Shown here: positions 9,688 through 20,400 of the stretch, one piece after another
Position numbering within the stretch: the first letter of the stretch is position 1
How the letters are laid out: each line of letters begins with the position of its first letter
Source of the DNA: Oikopleura dioica
Lineage: Eukaryota > Chordata > Appendicularia > Copelata > Oikopleuridae
Length of the DNA stretch: 64,000 nt
Direction of reading: 5' to 3'
NCBI GenBank assembly: GCA_907165135.1
Contig: OU015568.1
Location: 16,689,208 to 16,753,207 of the forward strand
The notes under the pieces: generated by a model
The model's input: the letters and a program-made list of their open reading frames with translations, nothing else
The model's database searches: none
Told to the model about the DNA's origin: nothing
Translations under genes and position numbers: made by a program

Positions 9688-10741
9688 ATGAAAACCTTTA
9701 GCCTTTTCGCATCAATTCTCAAAGTCGCCCTCGCTCAGGATAAATTTGCAACAGATCTGGAAAACCTCAACTCAATGGCAAACCAGCTTTCCCTCGTCAA
9801 AGGCAGTCAAGTCTCCCAAGACATCGATGTCAGCGCAGACACGCTCTTCAACACCGCAATCGGAATGTACTCCGCAATCGACAGCGGCTCCGCTCCAGTC
9901 AGCAAGGCCGACGTCTCAGCTGCTCTTTTCGCTGGCAAGACTGTCCTCCAAGCCGCGTTCTTCGAGCTCTACGGCGGCAGCATCAGTGAAGTCAACGACA
10001 ATGACTCCCTCTCCGCCCGTGGCAAAAAGAACAAAGTCAAAGGAGAGGAGAAATTCATCAACTACGGCTGCTACTGCTCGCCCAGCCAAATCGGTCAACC
10101 AGACTCGAACTGGCTCGGTGTTGGAATCCCAGTTGACGGAATTGATCATCTCTGCCATGATCTTCACAAAAGGTACAGTTTGGAATTTCATATTTCGAGA
10201 AAATTATCATCAAATTTTAGCTACAACTGTTTGAAAGTTGACCACGGCAAAGAATGCGCTTCCACAACACCTTACAACTGGGAATTGCAAGACGATGTTC
10301 CTGTTTGTGGTATGTTCCTTTTTCCATCAACATTCAGCTAAATTCTCTTTCAGTCGACGAAGAAGGCACCTGCGCCGGTGATGTCTGCAGACTGGATATG
10401 CTATTCGCTCGAAGCTTGCTTTCCGTAAGTTGAAGCAAGATTCTCCCAAAGACTCAACAAAAATTAAGGCGGCAGATCAATGGAGTGCCAAATTTCACAT
10501 CCTAAACGGCTTCGACCGCGAAGCCGAGTGCGGCAACCCCGCCAACGAACCCGATCTCCCACCGGTCGCCAATCTCGCCACTGACTCCGGTAAATCATCA
10601 TCGAGCGTTGGCGGATCGAGCTCCGGAAATTCATCCTCCGGCCCACAGTGTTGCGGCTTTGGACTAAACCGACACATCTTCCACGCCGCCACGCACCAGT
10701 GCTGCGAAGACGGGACAAGCAAACTCGTCGGAGAATGCTAA
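9688..10741 (+). CDS. Secreted phospholipase A2-like protein
   Basis: Predicted secreted protein with a PLA2-type domain. The start at 9688 gives a signal peptide (MKTFSLFASILKVALAQ); the upstream in-frame ATG at 9625 would bury it. Exons: 9688-10172, 10221-10309, 10354-10424, 10469-10741. A helical N-terminal region precedes the PLA2 signature YGCYC, then a Gly-rich loop and PVDGIDHLCHDLHK, followed by a Cys-rich body. A Ser/Gly-rich linker leads to a small Cys module at the C-terminus (PQCCGFG ... QCCEDGT). The catalytic region does not show the usual CCxxHDxC spacing: one Cys is missing and the HD pair directly follows a Cys, so enzymatic activity is doubtful. Intron boundaries keep phase throughout. 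The closest family is secreted PLA2 or otoconin-like; the biological role is unknown. Confidence 0.75.
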
Positions 10742-10968
10742 AACTAGCCGCCGGATTTGAAAACCAAAATCTGTTGTAAATTTTGTCACATTTGAATACC
10801 GGACAGTCGCCAAATTTCACTGGTCTGTTCATGCTTGTTAAAATAAATTTTTTATATAAATAGTCAATTGTGAGTCATAATTTATGACGATGTTTATCAA
10901 GTTTTATACGCAGGAAGTACTTAAAAATCAATTCTGAATCGAACTACAATTCTCAGCTCCGCCTCAAT

Positions 10969-11189
10969 ATGGAGCAAAGGTAAAAATAAAAATTCCGATA
11001 TTTTAAAAGTTTCTCTCCGAAGGCGGCAGAGGATTCAAAACTGTCGCGCAACAAATTGATCGTGTAACCGGGGAAGAGAGGAATCATCAAGAAATCGAAA
11101 GTGAGGCGGATGGAAGGCGACAATCTATCAAATACAAAAGAGAAGCTGGTTTTGGTGATTTTGCAAGATTTAACGTCTCTTTGCTGTGA
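10969..11189 (+). CDS. Putative 56-residue protein, unrecognised
   Basis: Exon 10969-10979 (ATG GAG CAA AG) joins across a 50-nt GT-AG intron to 11030-11189, giving 56 residues: MEQRGFKTVAQQIDRVTGEE, then a charged stretch (ESEADGRRQSIKYKREAGFG) and FARFNVSLL before TGA. AATAAA overlaps the stop region at 11189-11194. Lack of low complexity, a clean intron and the poly(A) signal support a real microprotein, but no family is recognised. Confidence 0.42.
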
Positions 11190-11715
11190 ATAAAGCTAAT
11201 TCAACGTCAAATTTTTGATTTTTGATGATTTGTAAATGACGTCCAAAGCCGTTCGTGACAATTTTCTTTCGAAAACCCTCTCCTTGATAGCCTCCTTGAA
11301 GCCGCGCAAACCATCGTCAGCTCTCTCATTGGCTCGGACTTTCCAGATTCTGTTCTTCAGAATCTAGAGATTCTTCTAAACAGCCAAGCAAGCGTTCAAG
11401 AAATTTTCTAGACTTCCCCGTCACTGATTTGCGCGGGATAGAGGGAATGGGGCCAAGGGCTTTCTCCCCAAAGAGTTAAACTTCATGGTAGTTCAACATT
11501 TGCTGAGCGCATAAATACTCACCAGCTTTTTTCACATCTGCGCTCACGTTACTTTCTCTCGCGGTTTTTTTTTCTGAGATCTGTGGAATGGAAATGTGAT
11601 AAGCTGCTGCAGGCCACAGAGTTATTTTAGTAATGAGCTTTCTATTTTGCTCTCGGGCGCCATCTGAGCGTCTACGAAAAGGTAAAAATTTTAGTAACTG
11701 AAAAAAGAGAGAAAA
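11190..11715. other. Gap with a possible short open frame
   Basis: No secure gene. A frame over about 11270-11412 reads like protein (LDSLLEAAQTIVSSLIGSDF then PDSVLQNLEILLNSQASVQ, stop at 11410) but no start or upstream exon could be fixed. 11420-11700 looks noncoding and may hold the promoter of the next gene. Confidence 0.3.
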
Positions 11716-14314
11716 ATGAAACTTTCGTCGGGATTTTTAATTTCTCAGGCAGCGGCTCTGACTGTCGGTAAGAAAATAGAGAAAATAAAAAAGAGGTTTA
11801 AATCTTTTGAGAATGTGACATTTCGCATTTGCTCTCGAATTCGACTCTTCGTCTCCGTCCGTATAACAGGCTTGACCTCCTTACCAACAGAGGCAAGATC
11901 CGAAAACGAGCTCAAACTTTCGTCCACGAGTCTGGCCCCTTCTCTGACTATTTCGTAAAATGCTCCGCCTACCGAAAACAAGTCGGAACCATCAAATGCT
12001 ACAGCGACGGGAGCTTGGTCGAAGACCCAGGGTGTCTAATTTGGACGGACAAAATTGGATTGGATAGTTGGATTGGCCTATTTTGGAAAATAGCCGGAAA
12101 TTGGTTGGATCTGGCCCCGGTTTTTGTTGGATATTTCGGATTATTGGGCATTATTGGATAGTTGGAATAAATTGGAAATCGGGGCTAAAATGGGCAAATT
12201 GGCGGCCAAAATAAATTGGAATACTGGTAAATTGTTGGGCAACCAGCCGAATCAGCCGTTTTAATCAAATTTTAACCAAAAAATACTCCTAAATTTAACC
12301 GAATAATGACTACAATCAGTTGGATAAATGCACTTTTGGGTCCAAAGAGCAATTTTTAAAGTCCTTTTTTTAGTTTCTTAGAGAAGAAATAAGATAATAT
12401 AAATCGAAAATATTTTTGGGAAGTAAACTTTGTCGGATTTTTATCGGATCCAGCTTTTTTATTGGAATCGGAAAATAATTGGAAAACTGGCTAAATTGGG
12501 GAACTTCAAAATTGGCAAATTATTGGATTATTGGGCTAAATTGGAATTGGATTGGATTTTGGCCGGATCAAACCCGAAAAAAAATTATTGGCCGGAAAAT
12601 GGGCGGCCAGACCCGAAAATTTTGTCCAATTTAGACACCCTGGAAGACCTTCCAGATTGTGTTGAAAGAGGATGTGACCCTTCTGATTTGGGAATTTGGA
12701 ATACAAAGACGTACACTGAAGCTGATGGGTGTAAAAGAGGATATACGGAGAACGGACTAGAAGTGGAAAATAATGGATGCTTCAGAGAATGCAATCAGGT
12801 GTGCTTCAAAATTCCAGCAGAAACTAGATAAACTGCCATTTTTCAGCCCGACGGAACAAAGCTCACCTCGAACAAAAAGATCAAATGCGTCTGCAACGGA
12901 AACAGCTGCAACTATGTTTTTAATGTCCGAAGGGAACAAACAAGGAAATTGTTTTTCAAACATGCAAATTCTTTTTTTGCGAAAAGATCAATCAAAAAGA
13001 TGGTCGAATTATGAAGGACACGTGCTTTTTTATGTAAAAAAAAAAACAAAAATATAGCATCGACGAAACCAAGCCAAACGGCCTCCCTTACATCACTCCC
13101 TGTGATACAGAGACAACGACTTCTCCAGCGACAACTTCTTCTCCTTCTTCCACCAACATCAATATTTTGGTGATTCCTATGTATAATAGCGAATCCTTTA
13201 TCGTCTCCGGCGATGGATCAAGAACTACATCCGCGACTTTGACTGGCAGTTCAACTGAAAGAGCGCATTCCGTTATCATCCGCGACGAGCTCTACAGCTT
13301 CAAATATAAGAATGTAATTTTTAATTTTGGGGATTTTGAACCCATATTTTTTTCTTAGATCTCCAAGCTTAATGGTTGCAATTGGCAACTGATTCCACCG
13401 ACAGCAAACTATTTTCACGCCTTCAACAGCGCTGTTCTTGCTATTGAAGATGGAAAAAAAGGTAAATTATATCATATATATATATAATTTATATGTTTCT
13501 GAAATCTTAATTTCCTGGCCAAATTTTGCCCCTCTTAAATTCTAAAAACACATATTTTTTGTCTTTTTTAGGCTTGATTTGTTTTCCCTACTACAATTAT
13601 GTGACCGCAAGTTACGAGGGCCCCCAGTTGCACAGAGCTTGTGAGATCTTCGACCCCGAAAGCAGTTTGAGTCAACTCCAACTGACGGCTTCGACCGAGT
13701 TTAAACACAACAGCGCTGGGCTAGCTTTTTACAATGGAAAGCCGACAGTTGTCGGTAGCAGCACAGCCCATGGCGCTCAAAAGGTGGAATTCTTCACTGG
13801 GGACGAGTGGGTTTCTATGCCGGATCATCCAACGTAAGAAACAATTTTATTATTTTTCTTTGATAAACTTTTCTTCAAGTCCCGTGTACGGCTACTCTCT
13901 GACGGGCCTTGATAGCGGGGCAATGCTTGTATTTGGCGGGTGCACTCGAAAACCTGTCACTTCGACTTCTTGTTTCTTGTCAAATACGATTTGGAGACTC
14001 AAGGACGATCAATGGACGGATATTGGACAATTATCATCAACTGTGAGCTACTATCTTCAAAATTTTTTTGTTTTATTTCTTCGTAGATTTATGGATACGG
14101 TTCTGCCATCAATATCGGCAATTTCGTTTATCTCGTCGACGAACAAGACGGAACACAAGAAAATACATATACAACACGGAGACTTTCGCTGGAAAACGAT
14201 CTGATCATAAATGAGGAGATTATTGACACTAGAACTATTTCCATGCGACCTGGAAACTATGCGATCGCCACAAGGCCTCACATTATGCTGACTAGCTTTG
14301 ATTTCTGTGTTTGA
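11716..14314 (+). CDS. Secreted Cys-rich / kelch-like protein, family copy 1
   Basis: Predicted secreted protein. Signal peptide MKLSSGFLISQAAALTV (exon 11716-11767) joins through a 44-nt intron to a Cys-rich region resembling the end of a sushi module (KCSAYRKQVGTIKCYSDGS ... LPDCVERGCD), then KCVCNGNSCNY, a Thr/Ser-rich stretch and a beta-propeller of kelch-like blades (HNSAGLAFYNGKPTVVGS, SGAMLVFGG). It ends FDFCV at 14312, followed by AATAAA. The coding exon 11812-12798 is interrupted by a TIR element (12028-12642); splicing from GT 12034 to AG 12634 restores the frame. The exon 12847-12950 to 13058 junction uses a weak GT donor. Two related genes lie at 47678-49668 and 55853-57551, and all three share the blade pattern and a C-terminal DFC. 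Function unknown; an extracellular role is inferred. Confidence 0.68.
12028..12642. mobile_element. hAT-like MITE inserted in a coding exon
   Basis: Terminal inverted repeats CAGGGTGTCTAATTTGGAC (12028-12046) and GTCCAATTTAGACACCCTG (12624-12642) differ at one base. The flanks carry a direct repeat GAAGACC (12021-12027 and 12643-12649), a 7-bp target-site duplication. The interior is rich in ATTGG repeats and has no transposase frame. The CAGGG terminus and 7-8 bp duplication suggest hAT ancestry. The left repeat contains GT donors and the right one a TTTAG acceptor, so the element can be spliced almost whole. Confidence 0.85.
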
Positions 14315-14480
14315 AATAAAGAAAAGTCAATTTGAAATTTATCAAAATTTCGATAATCAATATGATATTAACAGAATATCTCCAAGAAATGTCAAGGGTG
14401 ACGTCATATTTATTTAAAATATGAGGAAAGGAACTTTAAACAGTTGGACGGAGATTTTTAAAAGTCGTTAAAAGAGCGAA

Positions 14481-17400
14481 TCAAAACCCAGTAAATGAGG
14501 TCGTAGTTGTCGTCGTCGAAGTTGTTGTCGAGACTGTTGCGGTTGAGTGTGATGCAAGTTCTTTGTAAAAGAAGTTTCTGACTCCAACGTCACTGATGAA
14601 ACTGCCCGCTGGATTATTTGAGAAGCCAAGTTGATAATTTCCTGGGAAGTTTTGAGAAGCATATGTGGCAGACACAACTGGAAGGCCGTTGATTGACCAC
14701 ATGCTTGTCCAAAGTCCGGCTTCGTCGTCGAAGATGTGCTCGAAGACAAAGGTGCTCCAGCTATCGCCAGGGCATTGATCGACCCAACTAAGGACGACTT
14801 CGTGGTCGAGATCGCCATCCCAGTTGTTTTGAACGATTGGACTGGAGAAGAGTAGATTGAAGTTTTCGTGGTTCGTGACCATTGCATCATCATCAACCGC
14901 ACTGAAAAATATTCAATTTCATCAAGTTAAAACAAACTTACAATGCAAGCCAAAGGAAGCCGGGCAATCGGCTCATTGCTAGGAATGGCTTATCTGCAGC
15001 CGTAACTCGAGGAGCTTCTTCTGGATTCGTCAGTTCTTCTTCTGAGGCGAGAATTTCTGCATTCTGCTCGCGAATGTCCAAAATGTGGCCAGCACCGAAG
15101 ACCGAATTGCCGCAATCAATCTCGAACTGAATCTTGAACGACTTTTCCAAGTCAACATCCATTAGGACATTTTCACCGCTGGCGGATTCTGGCGTTTCGC
15201 CGACAAATGAAATCATGGAAGTGTCTCTGACGTAAAAATTTCGAATCTGCCCTGGTGGCGCGGCGAAGACAGCAGGAGAGGCAAGTGACGCAGTCATTGT
15301 TCCTTCGTACATATCATCACTTGCGGCGAACATCCTCGTTTGCAAAAGTTCGCCGTTGAGGAAAGTTTCTTTCGTTATCATGTTAAAATTTTCATCGTAG
15401 CTTTGAGTGAGTCGAATGCTATTGAAACCAGGAACACAAGCGTTGTGAATGAGCTCGTTGAAAGTTGCTCCACTTTGGTTTTCACTAAGAATACAATTAA
15501 GAGAGCGGTCATTTTTATCGTATATTTTATAAGAATTTTAAAAACTTACTGGCCGATCCACGCCCTTCCACCGCTGCTACGAGAATGGAAGAACCATAAA
15601 TTGCCCTCTTCCCACCAGTTTCGTGCTTGTCTTCTTGCGAACTTCGTGTCAGGATTGGTCATAACATCCCTAGCCATTGATACACGAGTGAAGTCCCCAT
15701 CCCAAATGTGAGGACCAATGTGCTCTCCAGCTGCGGTTGGGTACTCGCAAGTGAACTCATAACCGAGCTCGTAGTTCTTTGTGACTTCGAATGTTCCGAG
15801 AATTCCCTCTGTGCCACCGACATAGTCGCGAGGTGTCGCGCAGACAAAATTGGTGCAAGTATCAAAACCATCACATGGGCAGGACAATGCTTCGCATGTC
15901 AATCCTTCACTTCCACAAGTGCATCTCTCTGTTTCAGTGAAAATTTCACCGTTGAGTTCGACGTAATCATCGTCTTCAGTAAGACAGCCACACGATGATT
16001 CAGGAACACAGACGCCGCCCTCAAGAACTTTTCCCTCTGGACAACCGCACATTCCCTCGACAAAATTGAGGGTTGAAAATTCACATCGATTCTCCTTGCT
16101 TACGCCTCGGACAACATCTTCGCATGTTTGAAGCTCATGGCACATGTTTCCACAGCCTTTATAGACCTGGCCAGCGGGACACTCTTCTTCACAGCCTGTA
16201 GCCGCAGCCCAATTGCAAATTCTATCGTAATCAGCAGATAGTGGATCTTTGCCTTCGAGACAACTTGACGCATAATCTCGCATGATACCGCAATGGAGAT
16301 CATCTTGAATGCAGCTGTTGAAAAGGCAAGCTTCGTAAGTTGGTGTTCTATCTCCAAGGAATTCACAGCCTGCGAATATGTTGCGATTTGTATAAACATT
16401 AGGCGATTGGCGAACAGGGTCACATCGATCAGCTGCTTCGTTGTATTCTGCTGTAGATAAATCTTCACATGGTGCTATTCTGTCACCATGTGAGCATGTT
16501 GTGTCATCATCAGTCTTGAATTGTTCTCCAAAAGCGTCACTGTCGAGAGCGTACTGCCTTATAAACTCTCTTTCTTCAGAAAAATTGTCATTAAAATTGC
16601 CGCAGAGACCAGTTACTTTATTCTGGTAGCAACTTGAAACACCAACTTTTGCTTTCCAGTAATATGCTTCGAATCTGACATATAAATTTTCATGAACCCT
16701 TATATATACATTTTTAATATCATCGCTGCCTCGCCATTTTGATAAATAAATGTAATAATCATCAGTATTAAGACGTTGAGTCCGATCAGGCATCTTTGAG
16801 TAAGCATCAAATATCCTTTCTCCAGTCAGATTATCAATGAACGTGATTTCTAATTTGGTGTTCCTATAATTTGCTGAATCGTCTATATTGCGAATGTGAA
16901 CAGAATATCTCTTCTCATCTCCAAACACATAATTGGCTGCATGAAAATCGAACCACAGCTCATCAGTGACAGCCCCAACAAAAGGCAGCCATGGACGACG
17001 ATTTTTCGTATCAACATTGAAGCCAGGAAAGTCGATTGTATCTTCAGCACTTGCAAGATTATATCGACAATCACCATGAAAGCCGAGTTGATAATAACCG
17101 TCGAAAGGTTTAATATACGGATCATTATGGGCCTTGCAAAACGCCCATTTTCTTTCCTCGCAAGGAAGTGGTCTACAAGTGACTCCAGTCGACGTACACT
17201 CGCAGATTTCATCGTCATGTCTGAACTCGCCTTGTTCGTAATAGCAGTGGAGATAGAAGCAGCCGCATTCACTTTCTTCAATGCAGCGTCCATTGTCGAA
17301 GATGTATCCCGGCTGGCAAACACACATGCTATCGATCTCGTCAACTGAGTCTCCACATCGTTGCTCATCTGTCAAATGTCGATTCGCACATGTTCTCCTC

Positions 17401-20400
17401 GCCGAGCAGACATTAGCACATCCATCAAATACCATGTTTTCGCCACACTCTTCCTCACAGCCAAGCTCATTCGCCCAAGAGCAGACTTGTGGTCGTAGAT
17501 TTGTCGCAATATTGTTCAAGCACTCTGTCGCGTATGCTTTTAGAGTAGAGCAGAGAGCCGTTCTATCTTCGCAGGTGTCAACCAGACAGGCGAGATGGAA
17601 GTCATCTTTGTCAACAGTGCACTGGTTGAAAGGCCCGCCAAGAATATTCTTATCGAGCGCAACACACATGTCAGTGACTTCATCGATGTCATCGCACTCA
17701 AAATCGTGAACTTCTCGGCATCGAGGATCAGGCTCGGCAAAGTCGTTCGCCCATTCAACGAGCTCAGTTTGATGAGCTCTCCAGTTTCCAAGACCTTGAG
17801 CTCGGCTAAACTCGTCATATGCAATACCGTTCCAGTTTCCGCAAAGGCCGAAAACGTGATTCATGTAGTAGTCTGGTAGATCAACTCTTAGATGAGCGAA
17901 GAAGAAATAGTTGAGATCAGCGCCGAACCATGTTTTTACTCTGAAATGATTTCCGTTGATTTCCATAAGAACATCATCATTTTCGAATGTCAGATCGTAA
18001 TTTCCTGCTTGACGATCGTCCAAAACTATATTTCTTCCCATAAGAGTCACAATGTATCGCGGAACTTCTTCCGGACCTTGAGTTTGACCTGGGAATTCGA
18101 ATGTCCAGCCGTTAATGCAAGACACTGCGTTCGCAACATTGCCACATTGTCTTTGGTCTACATCAATTTTGAAAGCGGGCATATTGAAAAACTCAGAATC
18201 TCCTTCTGACTCGACGAATGTGTACTTGCAAGCTCCTTGGAAATGATGTCTTCCGCCATCAAAAGTTGTGTAATGAGGATCTCCCTGTCCTGTGCATCGA
18301 CGAGAACCAGTTGAAACGGCGTATTTGGGGCAATCTTCTTCTTCAATACATTCGCCGTTATGCAAAACTTTGCCGTCCGCGCAGCCGCACATTGCAGTAA
18401 TGATGTCGTCATTCTGACAGCGATCAGAGTCTGAAACACCATTTGCGATGTCTTCGCATGTTTTTTGCTCTCTGCACTCAGTAGTACAGCCCTTGTAGAC
18501 CTGACCGACGGGACACTCCTCCTCGCAGCCTGTTGCTGCTGCCCAATTGCAAATTCTTTCGTAGTCAGCAGAGAGTGGACTTTTACCTTCGAGACATCTA
18601 GAAGCGTAGTCACCAATGATACCACAGTGAAGATCGTCTTGAATACAGCTGTTGAACAGGCAAGCTTCGTAAGTTGGAGTTCGATCTCCGAGGAACTCAC
18701 AACCGGCGAAAATGTTGCGATTAGCTGAGTTCTGAGGCGATTGCCGAACGGCGTCGCAACGGTCAGCTGCTGCATCGTAATCAGCGGCTGATAGATCTTC
18801 GCAAGGAGCGAGTCTATCGCCGTGAGAGCACGTGTTGTCATCATCAGTTTGGAATTGATCGCCAAATGCATCACTATCAAGAGCGTACTGTGTTATGTAG
18901 TCTCTTTCTTCTGAATTATCGCCATTGAAATTGCCACAGAGACCCGTCACTTGATTTTGGTAACAATTAGAAACGCCCACATACGCCGACCAAGAATAGT
19001 ATGAGAATCTTATATAGACACTGCCGTGAGCTCGTAGATAGACTGAGTTCACAGCACCAGTCAACCATGATCTTGTTACAGATAAATAGAAATCGTCCGT
19101 TGACACATACATATTTCGTGTGATTTGCGAGACAGCATCATACAATTTTACTCCAGTAAGATTGTCTGTCAGGGTAAATTCGAATCTGACATCTCTCCAT
19201 GAAGATGAATCATCAAGATTTCGAATGTGGAGGGAGTATCTTTTTTCGTCTCCGAGTGTGTAATCAGCTGCGTGGAAATCAAACCAGAGCTCATCGGTAA
19301 CAGCGCCAGCGAATGGAAGCCATGGCCGACGATTTTTCGTATCCACATTGAAGCCAGGATAGTCGACTGTGTCTTCTGCACTCGCTAAGTTATATCGGCA
19401 ATCACCATGGAAGCTGAGTTGATTCCAACCATCGAAAGGTTTAATATACGGATCATTATGGGCTCTGCAATATCCCCATGATTTTTCCTCACAAGGAAGT
19501 GGTCTACAAGTGACTCCAGTCGACGTACACTCGCAGATTTCATCGTCATGTCTGAACTCGCCTTGTTCGTAATAGCAGTGGAGATAGAAGCAGCCGCATT
19601 CACTTTCTTCAATGCAGCGTCCATTGTCGAAGATGTATCCCGGCTGGCAAACACACATGCTATCGATCTCGTCAACTGAGTCTCCACATCGTTGCTCATC
19701 TGTCAAATGTCGATTCGCACATGTTCTCCTCGCCGAGCAGACATTAGCACATCCATCAAATACCATGTTTTCGCCACACTCTTCCTCACAGCCAAGCTCA
19801 TTCGCCCAAGAGCAGACTTGTGGTCGTAGATTTGTCGCAATATTGTTCAAGCACTCTGTCGCGTATGCTTTTAGAGTAGAGCAGAGAGCCGTTCTATCTT
19901 CGCAGGTGTCAACCAGACAGGCGAGATGGAAGTCATCTTTGTCAACAGTGCACTGGTTGAAAGGCCCGCCAAGAATATTCTTATCGAGCGCAACACACAT
20001 GTCAGTGACTTCATCGATGTCATCGCACTCAAAATCGTGAACTTCTCGGCATCGAGGATCAGGCTCGGCAAAGTCGTTCGCCCATTCAACGAGCTCAGTT
20101 TGATGAGCTCTCCAGTTTCCAAGACCTTGAGCTCGGCTAAACTCGTCATATGCAATACCGTTCCAGTTTCCGCAAAGGCCGAAAACGTGATTCATGTAGT
20201 AGTCTGGTAGATCAACTCTTAGATGAGCGAAGAAGAAATAGTTGAGATCAGCGCCGAACCATGTTTTTACTCTGAAATGATTTCCGTTGATTTCCATAAG
20301 AACATCATCATTTTCGAATGTCAGATCGTAATTTCCTGCTTGACGATCGTCCAAAACTATATTTCTTCCCATAAGAGTCACAATGTATCGCGGAACTTCT

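Noticed and set aside
11254-11386. Short frame starting MTSKAVRDNFLSK
   Set aside because: A different frame over the same stretch looks more protein-like, and neither has a convincing start and stop context.
12430-12831. Apparent protein running out of the MITE into the kelch exon
   Set aside because: Its first half is ATTGG-rich element sequence; only the part after 12635 is conserved coding.
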